This document shows, one piece after another, positions 8,611 to 17,420 of a stretch of 60,042 nt of DNA (its first letter is position 1; each line of letters opens with the position of its first letter). Both the position numbers and the translations under genes were made by a program. The notes below the pieces were generated by a model. That model did not search any database. It was not told the origin of the DNA and saw nothing but the letters and a program-made list of their open reading frames with translations. This DNA comes from Bacillota bacterium (GTDB taxonomy: Bacteria > Bacillota > UBA4882 > UBA8346): NCBI GenBank assembly GCA_023436305.1, contig JAEZJQ010000093.1, forward strand, positions 1 to 60,042, given 5' to 3'.

Positions 8611-8719
8611 CATCCTCCAACTTAAACCGGACAATTCCCTTTCTGCCATCACCTAATTTCAACGCCCGTATTTTGCCGACTTTAACCCACCGGTTTAATG
8701 TGGCCCGACTGCTATCACT
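8564..8719 (-). pseudogene. 5'-truncated excisionase/MerR-like DNA-binding protein
   Basis: The minus strand reads SRATLNRWVKVGKIRAL, then LGDGRKGIVRFKLEDVERF and a stop at 8564. This is the second half of a short helix-turn-helix domain of the excisionase (AlpA/MerR-like) type: recognition helix, wing and final helix. The N-terminal helices are missing because the frame runs into the opposite-strand fragment at about 8720. The same C-terminus recurs in the repeat at 10792-10860. Confidence 0.6.
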
Positions 8720-8727
8720 CGATCCCG

Positions 8728-8964
8728 GTCTTCAAAAAACTCTCTCAAACCACTGAAACCGGCCGTTTCTGGTACGCCTTCGCCGTTGGAGATGACCAGG
8801 TCATCATCATGGGTCCCGGCTTTACCCGCCTGGACTTAAGTTACGCAGTCTCCTTCTTAGCGACTCACCCGTTACTCAATCACCACGCCATCGCCTGCAA
8901 AAATGATGAAGCGGCAGGGGTGGTCGATCTACGATATATCGGTGATTTAAAGGGGAAAGTGTAA
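8728..8964 (+). pseudogene. 5'-truncated hypothetical protein
   Basis: The frame reads about 78 residues from VFKKLSQTTETG to LGDLKGKV-type sequence at the stop (DLRYIGDLKGKV). The composition is that of a folded protein (FWYAFAVGDDQVIIMGPGF, then LSYAVSFLATHPLLN), but no start codon with a ribosome binding site is present. The 5' end abuts the truncated excisionase-like gene, so both look cut at one junction near 8720. No family was recognised. Confidence 0.45.
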
Positions 8965-9038
8965 AGAGAAAAGGGGAAAGGAAGAATTTTCTTACAATCA
9001 CCCGAACGACTCTCACCGGTTAGAAATCGAAAATTTAA

Positions 9039-9932
9039 CTAGGCGCTGTCTGGTCTTTTATCGCCGACAAAAAACAATGCCACCGTACCGGGGCCTGTGT
9101 GCGAACCAATCACTGTTCCCACACTGTTGATCATAACTTTTCCGTTGAGATGTGGAAAAGTTGTTTCAATCATATCGGCCACTTTCTTTGCGTCCTGCAG
9201 GCAATCAGAGTTGGAAATAAAACATTTTCCGCTGTATTTCACGCCGTCCCGGGCATGTACCCTCATTTTTTCAACAATTTCATTAATGGCCTTATTTTTT
9301 GACCGGATCTTTTCCTGAGGGACCAAATGCCCGGCACCGTCCATATTTAACAGGGGACAGATCCTTAACAGTGTACCAATTAAGCCTGCCGCTTTTGAAA
9401 TTCTCCCCCCTTTTATGTAGAAAGTTAAATCCGTGGAGAAAAACCAATGATGGATTAATAGCTTATTGGTTTCCGCCCACTGATAAACTTCTTCAAAGGG
9501 CGCGCCTTGATCCCGCATATCTGTCAGCATATCCACCAAAAGCCCATAACCTGAGGATGCCCCCAGTGAATCCACTATCTTAATTTTTCTGTCCGGGTAT
9601 TTGCGTAAAAGCTCCCGCATGGCGATATTGGCGGAATTATAAGCCCCGGATAAGCCTGAAGATAAACTGATATGAATGATGTCTTTCTCCGCTTTTAAAA
9701 ATGGTTCAAAAAAATCAGTGAATTCTGCCACATTGACCTGAGAGGTAGTTGGCGACGAACCGGCGGCCATTTTTTGATAAAACTCATCAAAAGACATGGA
9801 TTTTCCCAGATCGTCGGAATATTCTTTTCCATCCATGATAAAATGGAAGCAAACATAGGGAACGGATCTTTCCTTGAAATATCCGGCAGACATGTCCGCC
9901 GTTGAGCAGCAGGTAATTACATATTGGTCCAT
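9039..9932 (-). CDS. DegV-family fatty-acid-binding protein
   Basis: The product has 297 residues, usual for DegV, and its ATG follows AAAGGAG. DegV/FakB proteins bind a fatty acid between two alpha/beta domains and in several Gram-positives present it to the kinase FakA for phosphorylation. The family signatures are present: an early CSTADMSAGYF strand-loop, PTTSQVNVAEF, and the lipid head-group loop HISLSSGLSGAYNSA. YIKGGRISKAAG marks the start of the C-terminal domain. No FakA gene is nearby. The divergent XRE-type gene 250 bp away may regulate it. Confidence 0.9.
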   Translation of the reverse strand: MDQYVITCCSTADMSAGYFKERSVPYVCFHFIMDGKEYSDDLGKSMSFDEFYQKMAAGSSPTTSQVNVAEFTDFFEPFLKAEKDIIHISLSSGLSGAYNSANIAMRELLRKYPDRKIKIVDSLGASSGYGLLVDMLTDMRDQGAPFEEVYQWAETNKLLIHHWFFSTDLTFYIKGGRISKAAGLIGTLLRICPLLNMDGAGHLVPQEKIRSKNKAINEIVEKMRVHARDGVKYSGKCFISNSDCLQDAKKVADMIETTFPHLNGKVMINSVGTVIGSHTGPGTVALFFVGDKRPDSA

Positions 9933-10010
9933 AACATTCTCCTTTCAAAACAAGGCGTGGTTTTTCTCTGTCGGCACTGCCCCTATTATACAGCGCATAG
10001 CCTGTTTCGT

Positions 10011-10084
10011 CACTCTATAATAATAGTATGGGCACTCTATCGGTTGTTCTTGCTTTGGTAGAGAATAAATTCAAAATATCTACC
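10011..10084. promoter_or_regulatory. Possible operator between divergent DegV and XRE genes
   Basis: The octamer CACTCTAT occurs twice, at 10011 and 10033, 22 bases (about two helical turns) apart. Further on, GGTAGA at 10057-10062 is mirrored by TCTACC at 10079-10084. Such spacing fits binding by a dimeric regulator, perhaps the XRE protein encoded next to it. No footprint evidence exists. Confidence 0.3.
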
Positions 10085-10185
10085 AGCAGTAGAGATGCTT
10101 TCGACCGCTATTTTTTGATTTGAATTCTGCCACACCGTATATTATAATTTGGTTAAGAAAGTATTCCAAGGAGACATGCGGGCAT

Positions 10186-10785
10186 ATGGAAGACTTGAAA
10201 CCTGTTATTGCCAAAAATATCATTGATTTGCGAAAATCAAGGAACTGGACCCAGGCGGAGCTTGCTCAAAAATTGAATTATTCGGATAAAGCCGTTTCAA
10301 AATGGGAACGGGCGGAATCTGTTCCTGACATAGCTGTATTGAAAGAAATCGCGGATTTATTCAATGTCAAAGTGGATTATCTGTTGGATGCGGAACATGC
10401 GGATAAAGAAGATTCCTTCCAGACCGCCTCCAAACACCGGAAACACAATCATCTTATCGTCGCGCTCCAATCCGCTTTACTGGTATTTCTCATTGCCACG
10501 ATTGTGTTTGTGATTCTGAAATTATTTTCGATTCAACTAAGTCTGCCAGCATGGATGACTTATATCTATGCTTTACCAATATCGTGTATTGTACTGTTGG
10601 TGTTCAACTCCATTTGGGGAAAGCGAAAAATAAATTTTGTCATCATCACCTTACTTCTATGGAGTATTCTGCTGGTCATATATTTATCTTTTCCTTCCAA
10701 GAACGTATGGCTTATTTTTATGATTGGTATCCCGGCGCAGATTATCATCTTGTTATGGTCTATATTAAAATTGAAGGATAAATAA
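10186..10785 (+). CDS. XRE-family transcriptional regulator with four membrane segments
   Basis: The likely start is the ATG at 10186 after AGGAG, giving 199 residues. Residues ~5-65 are an XRE helix-turn-helix (IIDLRKSRNWTQAELAQK, YSDKAVSKWERAESVPD, FNVKVDYLLD). Residues ~85-199 contain four hydrophobic helices, so the protein is probably anchored in the membrane. Similar XRE-membrane proteins in Bacillota often regulate neighbouring genes in response to envelope or peptide signals. It is divergent from the DegV gene, which is the most likely target. The spacing between AGGAG and ATG is a little long. Confidence 0.85.
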   Translation: MEDLKPVIAKNIIDLRKSRNWTQAELAQKLNYSDKAVSKWERAESVPDIAVLKEIADLFNVKVDYLLDAEHADKEDSFQTASKHRKHNHLIVALQSALLVFLIATIVFVILKLFSIQLSLPAWMTYIYALPISCIVLLVFNSIWGKRKINFVIITLLLWSILLVIYLSFPSKNVWLIFMIGIPAQIIILLWSILKLKDK

Positions 10786-10791
10786 TACCAG

Positions 10792-10860
10792 TCCTTCCTC
10801 CAAGGACTAAAGCTTATTTATCTTGATTCTCATCCGTCAGACTATTGATAAATCGTTCAA
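10792..10860. repeat. 69-bp direct repeat, right copy
   Basis: This is the partner of 8542-8610, with four mismatches in 69 bases and the same orientation. It starts seven bases after the stop of the XRE gene. Its minus strand again encodes ERFINSLTDENQDK and a stop. Confidence 0.8.
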
Positions 10861-10879
10861 TAGCCTGATAAAGTCCCAT
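10814..10879 (-). pseudogene. Residual C-terminus of an excisionase-like gene
   Basis: The frame MGLYQAIERFINS...DENQDK is 21 codons. Its last 15 or so residues equal the end of the truncated excisionase-like gene at 8564. There is no proper ribosome binding site or DNA-binding domain, so it is best seen as a leftover of the duplicated segment. Confidence 0.45.
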
Positions 10880-10916
10880 GAAAAAATTATTCCAAGCAAA
10901 ACAATTCACGTCAAAA

Positions 10917-10945
10917 AATCCGGCGGATTTATCACCCGCCGGATT
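10917..10945 (-). terminator. Terminator of the GH30-GH9-GH9-GH9 unit
   Basis: A perfect 10-bp stem, AATCCGGCGG/CCGCCGGATT, has a nine-base loop and is followed on the minus strand by six T. It lies about 50 bases past the stop of the last GH9 gene. Confidence 0.9.
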
Positions 10946-10995
10946 GGTTTCTTCGTTTATCTTCTCATTTTACACTGTAAACTTTACACTTCTCT

Positions 10996-13900
10996 TTACG
11001 GCTCAATCCCCCATTGTAACGTTCCGGAAATATAGCCGGTCACTTTGGTCCAGTCCCCGTAACTCGTTCCCGAGGAATTAAAGCTATAATCACCGGTTTG
11101 GGTGTAATTGGACCAATCGCTCTTGGCGAATCTGCCTTGAATGATGGCGCTGTCTCCAGCCGCTAAATTTCCCGCGCCGCTTGCGAAACCGACTTCCAGA
11201 TAGGTGTCCGCGCCGGTCTTGGCGGTGGCCATGGTGATGAAAGCGCCGGTAACGTTGCCGGTTCCCACCGATGTGTAATCACAATAAAAAGTCTGCGTCT
11301 TGGCCCCATCCACTGTGTAATAATATCTCAGTTTGACATTGGACAAAGCAATAGCGCTGGTACCCGTATTGACCAGTTTGAAATTGGCGTAAATCTGGTT
11401 GCTGGTGGCGGCGGTGCTTTGATTATAAAACTGCACCTTAATACTTCCCGTAGTCGGAACTGGCGTAGCGGTGCCAACCGGGGTGGCGGTTGGTGTTGGC
11501 GTTGCCGTACGAACCGGAGTGGCTGTCGGGATCGCGGTTCGCACCGGGGTCGGGGTTGCGGTTACCACCGGAGTCGGGGTTGCCGTATATACCGGGGTAG
11601 CGGTTACCACAGGGGTCGGCGTTGCCGTATATACCGGAGTGGGTGTTGATGAAGTCGTTCCGGGTTCGACGCCGGTAATCAACACACCATTCACGTAACC
11701 GGTAACATTGGCATTTTGTCCATAAGCGGTCATGGTTGGGTTATACGAATAATCATTAGTCAATGTGTAATTGGTCCAATCGGTCTTGTTAATCCGGCAT
11801 TGAATCTCCCCGGTACTGGCCCCGGCGGCCAAACTGCCCGCGCCGCTTGAGAAACCAAGTTCCAAGTAATAATCGGCGGTGCTGGTGGTGGTTCCCATCT
11901 TCACTATGGTTCCTGTAACATTACTGGAGCCTATTTGCGCCCAGTCACAGGAGAAGGTCTGGGTTTGCGTTCCGTCCGCCGTATAGTAGTAACGGATCTT
12001 AACATTGGCCAGATTCAAGGCGGCGCCACTGGTATTCGACAATTGGAAATATGGGCGAAGCTGATTGGCCGTGGCATTGGCGTCAATGCATTTGTAATTC
12101 ACGGTAATCGCTTTGGGAGTTACCGTAGGGACCGGGGTCATTCCATACGGTGTTGGGGATGGCGTAGGTCCTCTTTCCGGCTCTTGGCCGTATACCAATA
12201 CCCCGTTTTTATACACCGGGATGTTTTGGGTGGTAACCAGCGCTCCACCGACGCTTCCCAGGCCGGTTCGGGAGAAATCATTGATGCCATCCCAGACGGT
12301 GGCGCTTTGGGTATATACTTTGAATTGAACCTGACATTTCCCGAAAAGCTGAATCCCTTGCCAGCTAATCTCGGCGTAATAAATATGATTGATCTCATCC
12401 CAGGGTTGCAGGCTGGAAATTCTCGCCCCGTTCCCGGTATAGTCAATATTGGTATTGACATTCTGCACCGTATATCCCTTTGAGTAAAATTCACTCAAGT
12501 CCACGAAAAACCGCATGGATAAATCGGTTTCAAAATGAGGCGGCGAAGTGTTGGTATTATGAATATAAGCGTTGATCACGGTTTGCTGGTTATTCTCGTA
12601 AGTCACCTGGGCTTCGGTGGAGTATACCGCCGGTTGAGCCTCCACATCCGGGGTTGCTTCCGGGGACTGACCGGCGCCGTAAAGATTGACCATTCCGGCC
12701 AACGCGCCCACCAGACCGGCGTTATAATCCAATCCTACCTCGGTATACACATATTGGTCAATATCATCGACATACGAGTCATTGACTTTGGGGCCTCCCA
12801 CCAGCGCCCCATATAAAATGTGCCGTTCCGGGTCGTTTTTGGTTTCATTGGCCGGAGCGCCTTCCAACCGGCCACTGGCGGCCCGGTGATGGGGGAACTT
12901 CGGATAATTGGTTCCGAATCCGACCATATAGGACATATTATTCGGATTGCTCCCCAGGATGTAATCGATTTGAGCCTTGGCGAAATCCACATATTCCTGT
13001 TTGGGATTGGTTTTATAATACACCAGGGCTAAGAAACTTTCGGTGGAGGAATACTTAAGCGGTGCCCATTCGTGAAGGTATTTCATTCCGCCCGGAGTGG
13101 TAGTCAACTGGGTCCGCCAGTAGCTGAGGTTCTCTTCCACAGTCTCAATCCATTTGGCTTTGCCGGTCAATTGGGCCATTTTCAAGGCCACGCCGCCGTA
13201 CACATCGTCCCAGCAATGGGTCCAGTGATTGTAATACTCAACCTTGTCCCCGCCGATGCCTTTGTCGGTCATGAAAGTTTCCACATCAGCCAAATAGGTT
13301 TGATCGCCGGTGGCCACACTGAGCCAAATGGCGCCCCACATCATTTCATCATAATAGGATTGAGGGGTATAATAGGTTTGGCCTTTACTGTTGCCGCGAT
13401 AGGTTTTCCCGAAAGCATACAACTTTTTCGCCGCGGCGAGGCATTTATCCGCATAAGCGGCGTCTATATCCTTATAATTCACATACATTAACGCCAAAGT
13501 AGCGGCCGCATTCCCGGCCACGTCGGAACCCGGCGTGCTCGGATTGGCTACAAAATAAGCAGGACGTTCGGTGGGTTGCATTTCCGGCGGCCCCCAGTAA
13601 CTGTGATCCGTATCACCATTGCCGATCTGGTAGTAAAAAGTGGTATCATTGGCAAAACAGCGCATAAAATAATCGGTAAAGTGTTTCACGATATTTAAGA
13701 TATAGCCATCCTGGCCCTTGGCCACAAATACATCCTTATATTCGTAGTACGCCCAGGCCAGGGTCGAAGCCGCATAGGTCTGAGGCAGACCGAACTTGAC
13801 ATGGTCGCCGCAATCGTGGAAACCGCCGGTCAGATCGAGGCCCACATCACTGCCGTCGTTAACATGGCAAGCCCCACGCCATTTTAGCCGGTTGTTCCCC

Positions 13901-14058
13901 GCATCCGGCCCGCACCAGTTAGCCTCGTAAAACAGAATCGACTTGGCAAAAGCATCGGTGTAATTATAATTAGTGGCCGCTTGTAATCCGGATAATGAAA
14001 GCAGCGAAAATCCCAGCAGAGCCATTATCAATACCGATAATCGTAACTTACGCATCAT
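10996..14058 (-). CDS. Secreted GH9 cellulase, GH9-CBM3c-CBM3-CBM3
   Basis: Started at the ATG at 14058 (preceded by GGAGGAAGG) the protein has 1020 residues. Signal peptide 1-~27. GH9 domain ~30-480: DLTGGFHDCGDHVKFG holds the catalytic aspartates (a Cys replaces the usual Ala between them), FPHHRAASG holds the active-site His, and TEVGLDYNAGLVGA the acid Glu. A CBM3c-type module (~490-640) follows directly, as in processive endoglucanases of theme B, where it feeds single chains into the GH9 cleft. Two CBM3 modules (~675-825 and ~885-1020) are joined by Pro-Thr linkers. It is the last gene of a four-gene unit; 88 bases separate it from the upstream gene, with a hairpin between. Confidence 0.95.
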   Translation of the reverse strand: MMRKLRLSVLIMALLGFSLLSLSGLQAATNYNYTDAFAKSILFYEANWCGPDAGNNRLKWRGACHVNDGSDVGLDLTGGFHDCGDHVKFGLPQTYAASTLAWAYYEYKDVFVAKGQDGYILNIVKHFTDYFMRCFANDTTFYYQIGNGDTDHSYWGPPEMQPTERPAYFVANPSTPGSDVAGNAAATLALMYVNYKDIDAAYADKCLAAAKKLYAFGKTYRGNSKGQTYYTPQSYYDEMMWGAIWLSVATGDQTYLADVETFMTDKGIGGDKVEYYNHWTHCWDDVYGGVALKMAQLTGKAKWIETVEENLSYWRTQLTTTPGGMKYLHEWAPLKYSSTESFLALVYYKTNPKQEYVDFAKAQIDYILGSNPNNMSYMVGFGTNYPKFPHHRAASGRLEGAPANETKNDPERHILYGALVGGPKVNDSYVDDIDQYVYTEVGLDYNAGLVGALAGMVNLYGAGQSPEATPDVEAQPAVYSTEAQVTYENNQQTVINAYIHNTNTSPPHFETDLSMRFFVDLSEFYSKGYTVQNVNTNIDYTGNGARISSLQPWDEINHIYYAEISWQGIQLFGKCQVQFKVYTQSATVWDGINDFSRTGLGSVGGALVTTQNIPVYKNGVLVYGQEPERGPTPSPTPYGMTPVPTVTPKAITVNYKCIDANATANQLRPYFQLSNTSGAALNLANVKIRYYYTADGTQTQTFSCDWAQIGSSNVTGTIVKMGTTTSTADYYLELGFSSGAGSLAAGASTGEIQCRINKTDWTNYTLTNDYSYNPTMTAYGQNANVTGYVNGVLITGVEPGTTSSTPTPVYTATPTPVVTATPVYTATPTPVVTATPTPVRTAIPTATPVRTATPTPTATPVGTATPVPTTGSIKVQFYNQSTAATSNQIYANFKLVNTGTSAIALSNVKLRYYYTVDGAKTQTFYCDYTSVGTGNVTGAFITMATAKTGADTYLEVGFASGAGNLAAGDSAIIQGRFAKSDWSNYTQTGDYSFNSSGTSYGDWTKVTGYISGTLQWGIEP

Positions 14059-14091
14059 AAAATTTCCTTCCTCCTTCGGATAACATTGTTT

Positions 14092-14120
14092 CCCCCGAAA
14101 GCCCGATGGGCTCTCGGGGG
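14092..14120. other. Intercistronic hairpin between two GH9 genes
   Basis: The stem CCCCCGAAAGCCC/GGGCTCTCGGGGG has one mismatch and a three-base loop. There is no T-run on the minus strand, so it may stabilise or process the transcript rather than end it. Confidence 0.55.
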
Positions 14121-14145
14121 AAGAAAGATTCATACCAAAAATTTC

Positions 14146-17100
14146 TTACGGTTCTACGCCCCATTGCAACGCGCCGGAAATATATGCGGTCACCTTGGTC
14201 CAGTCAACGTAGCTTGTCGCCGCGGAATTAAAGCTATAGTCATTGGTCTGGGTATAATTCGACCAATCGCTCTTGGCGAACCGTCCTTGAAGAGTAACGC
14301 TGCCACCCGCCGCCAAGCTTCCGGCGCCACTGGCAAATCCGATTTCCAGATAAGTATCCGCGCCTGTCTTGGCGGTAGGCATGGTCACAAAGCTGCCGGT
14401 AACATTACCGGTTCCGACAGAAGTGTAATCGCAATAGAAAGTCTGCGCCTTGGCGCTGTCAATGGTATAATAGTACCTGAGCTTGACATTCGATAAAGTA
14501 ATGGCGTTGGTACCGGTGTTGACCAGCTTGATATTGGGATAAATCTGATTGCTGGTGGCAGCGGTATTTTGGTTATAAAATTGCACCTTGATATTTCCGG
14601 TGGTGGGAACCGGAGTCGCGGTTGCCACCGGAGTCGGCGTTTGGACCGGAGCCGGTGTTACCGTCGGGGCCACGGTCGGTACTGTAGTGGGTGTAATCAC
14701 TCCGCCGGGTTCGGTTCCGAATGCCAGAACTCCGTTGATATAGCCGGTTACTTTTAGATTCTGGCCCATGGCGCTCATGGTGCCATCAAATGAATAGTCA
14801 TTGCTCTGATTGTAACTCGAGTAATCCTCCTTGTGAATCTGCATCTGAATATCGCCCGAGTTGGCTCCGGCGGCCAGATTGCCCGCGCCGCTGGTGAACC
14901 CGACTTCGAAATACGAATCGGCGTTGGTTACCGAACTGGCGATGGTACCAAAGGTTCCGGTAATATTGGAAGCGCCCATCTTGGCGTAATCACAGCCGTA
15001 GGTTTGAGCAGCACTGCCATCCACGGTGTACCAGTAGCGGATTTTCACCGTAGACAAATTCAATGGAGCGGTCCCGGTATTTTTCACCTGGAACCAGGGG
15101 CGAAGGGTATTGGTGGTAGCCCCGGTTTCGCTGGTCTTATACAATACCTGCATGGAACTGGCCGGAGTCGGGGTCGGAACAACACCGCCGGTGGGAGTCA
15201 CTACCGGGCCAGGTTCCTGGCCATATACTAATACACCGCCAGAATACACCGGAACATTTTGGGTAAGCGTATAGGTTCCGGTAAGACCCTGCCGGCTATA
15301 ATCATTGGTGGGATCCCAGTACGTGGCGTAGTTGGAGTCCGGATCGTTGACAATAGCGAATTGATACTCCAAAGAGCCGAAGAATATCATGCCTTCCCAA
15401 TCCAACTGAACATAATAAATCCCGTTGGCCGCATCCGCAGCCACCGGTCCGGTAACTTTGGTGATTCCAAGGCTGTAGCTTTTCGCTTGATCATACATGA
15501 TTTCCAGATGGATATCGGATATGGATTGTCCGTTCTGGAGCAATTCCTTGATATTAAAATAGTAACGGCAGCCCAAAGCAGTATTGAAACGGGGCGGATG
15601 CACGCTATCATTATGAATCCGGAGGGTGACCTGAGTCCGCTCTTTATTCTCCTGATCAAACTTAGCATCAACTGTGAATTCATTAACCGCCGGTTCCAGC
15701 GGTGGGAAATTGGCTACCGGTTGATGCCCCGAACCATAGAGCAGGTAATAACCCGCCAGGGCGCCAACCATGCCTGCGTTGTAGTCAATGGCGACTTCGT
15801 TATAAACGTAATCGGTGGTCAAATCTTTATGGACGTCACTGGAGTCCGGTCCACCCACCAAAGCGCCCCACAGGGTATGTTTATGCTCGGTGGGAACACC
15901 CATATTATTGGTGGTGGAGCCGTGAGCGGCCCGGTGGTGTGGATGCATAGCCCAGGCATTCCCGTAGCCCACGATATAGGAATACCCCATCGGGTTATTC
16001 CCCATGATGTATTGCATCTGTCCCAAAGCCCAGTCGGAAATATCCGTCCGGGTGGGATGATACTTCTGGTAAACCATGGCGCACAACTGGGAGGCGGTGT
16101 TATAACGGGCCGAACCCCAGGTATTGATCATCCCGTAACCGGCGGGAGTGAGCGCCAGATAAACAGTATCGGTGGGATCTTGGTGTTTTACTGATCCTCC
16201 GGACCAATACTCCAGGTTCCAACGGGAGAAGTAATCGAATTGGGTATTATCCGGGAAAACACTGGCCAGTTTGGTAAACACGCCGGCCCATACCACGTCC
16301 CAGCAGTGGGTCCAGATATTTTGCCAGGTATTGGTGGTGGATTTGATAATTTGTTTCATATACCCGGTATACTTGCCATCCGCATCGGTGGCGGTAATAT
16401 CCGTAATATACTGGGTATCTCCGGTAGTCACATAGAGCCAAGTGGCCGCCCAGGACAGTTCGTCATCATCATAGGCGGAACCATAATATCCGCCACTATC
16501 GCCCAAGCCCCGGTATGTTTTGGCGAATACATACATAGCTTTGGCCACATCCAGGCATTGGTTGGCATAGGTGGCGTCGATACTTTTATAGTTCAGATAC
16601 ATGATGGCCAATCCGGCGGATACCTCGGCGGAAATATCACTGGCCGGGGTGGTGGCGGTGGCGAAAAAGGCCGGCCGGGGAAATAGCGATTCCTGTTGAA
16701 ATTCCGGGGGCCCCCAGAAGGTATGGTCAACGTCGCCGTCACCCTGCTGGAAGCAGAAGGCCACCACTTTGCCGGTGGAGTCCCGCCAGATGGTCCTTAA
16801 GTAACAGTCGGAGAACCATTTTAAGATCTCCATCATATGGGCGTCTTGTCCAATCCCGGTAAATCCGTTCTTGAACTCATAGTACCCCCAGCCTAAGGTG
16901 GCGAAGGTATACCCTTGCGGCAGTCCGAACCGGACATGGTCACCGGCGTCATGGAAACCGCCGCTTAAGTCTACATAACCATCCCCGTCGGGGTCCATCA
17001 ATGATTTATAGGATGAAACGGAAGCCGGTAACTCACTAACCGGGTATTTGGCATCCTCAGCATGGCAGTCACCCCGCCATTCAAGGTGTTTCGCGGAACC

Positions 17101-17289
17101 CGGACCACATTTCTCAGCATCATAAAAGTAAATTGATTTTTGGAGCGCTTCGGCGTAATTGTAGTAAGTGGCTGCGTGTACATTGGGCATACCAATTATA
17201 AATACACCAATGGTCAGACAAAGCGCAAGAATTGATAATGCCGTAATTCGAATCCTCAATGATTTTTTAAAGCCAAAATCGAACTTCAT
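14146..17289 (-). CDS. Secreted GH9 cellulase, GH9-CBM3c-CBM3-CBM3
   Basis: The ATG at 17289 has a strong AGGAGGG site; the open frame to 17388 is not used. The protein has 1047 residues: signal peptide 1-~40, GH9 ~42-525, CBM3c ~530-690, CBM3 ~715-865, Pro-Thr linker, CBM3 ~905-1047. Catalytic motifs are VDLSGGFHDAGDHVRFG, MHPHHRAAHG and NEVAIDYNAGMVGA. The GH9 domain is divergent from the other five: it has an extra DPDGDGY segment before the catalytic aspartates and larger loops around ~130-160 and ~330-360. It probably differs in processivity or product pattern. It is the third gene of the GH30-led unit. Confidence 0.95.
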   Translation of the reverse strand: MKFDFGFKKSLRIRITALSILALCLTIGVFIIGMPNVHAATYYNYAEALQKSIYFYDAEKCGPGSAKHLEWRGDCHAEDAKYPVSELPASVSSYKSLMDPDGDGYVDLSGGFHDAGDHVRFGLPQGYTFATLGWGYYEFKNGFTGIGQDAHMMEILKWFSDCYLRTIWRDSTGKVVAFCFQQGDGDVDHTFWGPPEFQQESLFPRPAFFATATTPASDISAEVSAGLAIMYLNYKSIDATYANQCLDVAKAMYVFAKTYRGLGDSGGYYGSAYDDDELSWAATWLYVTTGDTQYITDITATDADGKYTGYMKQIIKSTTNTWQNIWTHCWDVVWAGVFTKLASVFPDNTQFDYFSRWNLEYWSGGSVKHQDPTDTVYLALTPAGYGMINTWGSARYNTASQLCAMVYQKYHPTRTDISDWALGQMQYIMGNNPMGYSYIVGYGNAWAMHPHHRAAHGSTTNNMGVPTEHKHTLWGALVGGPDSSDVHKDLTTDYVYNEVAIDYNAGMVGALAGYYLLYGSGHQPVANFPPLEPAVNEFTVDAKFDQENKERTQVTLRIHNDSVHPPRFNTALGCRYYFNIKELLQNGQSISDIHLEIMYDQAKSYSLGITKVTGPVAADAANGIYYVQLDWEGMIFFGSLEYQFAIVNDPDSNYATYWDPTNDYSRQGLTGTYTLTQNVPVYSGGVLVYGQEPGPVVTPTGGVVPTPTPASSMQVLYKTSETGATTNTLRPWFQVKNTGTAPLNLSTVKIRYWYTVDGSAAQTYGCDYAKMGASNITGTFGTIASSVTNADSYFEVGFTSGAGNLAAGANSGDIQMQIHKEDYSSYNQSNDYSFDGTMSAMGQNLKVTGYINGVLAFGTEPGGVITPTTVPTVAPTVTPAPVQTPTPVATATPVPTTGNIKVQFYNQNTAATSNQIYPNIKLVNTGTNAITLSNVKLRYYYTIDSAKAQTFYCDYTSVGTGNVTGSFVTMPTAKTGADTYLEIGFASGAGSLAAGGSVTLQGRFAKSDWSNYTQTNDYSFNSAATSYVDWTKVTAYISGALQWGVEP

Positions 17290-17420
17290 ACTATCCCTCC
17301 TTAAATTTCTTTTTTTATTCCCAAGCAAAACCGAAATCCGAAATCCAACCTGTAATTTCAGGCACTGGTTCACCGCCGGACTCATCACCGTTGGAAGCCA
17401 AAAAGCGATTTACCGGTAAA

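Noticed and set aside
11419..11698. Plus-strand frames rich in Gly-Val-Ala opposite the Pro-Thr linkers (also near 17850, 20600, 24200, 26900, 31000, 33650 and 36500)
   Set aside because: They are antisense readings of the minisatellite linkers of the GH genes.
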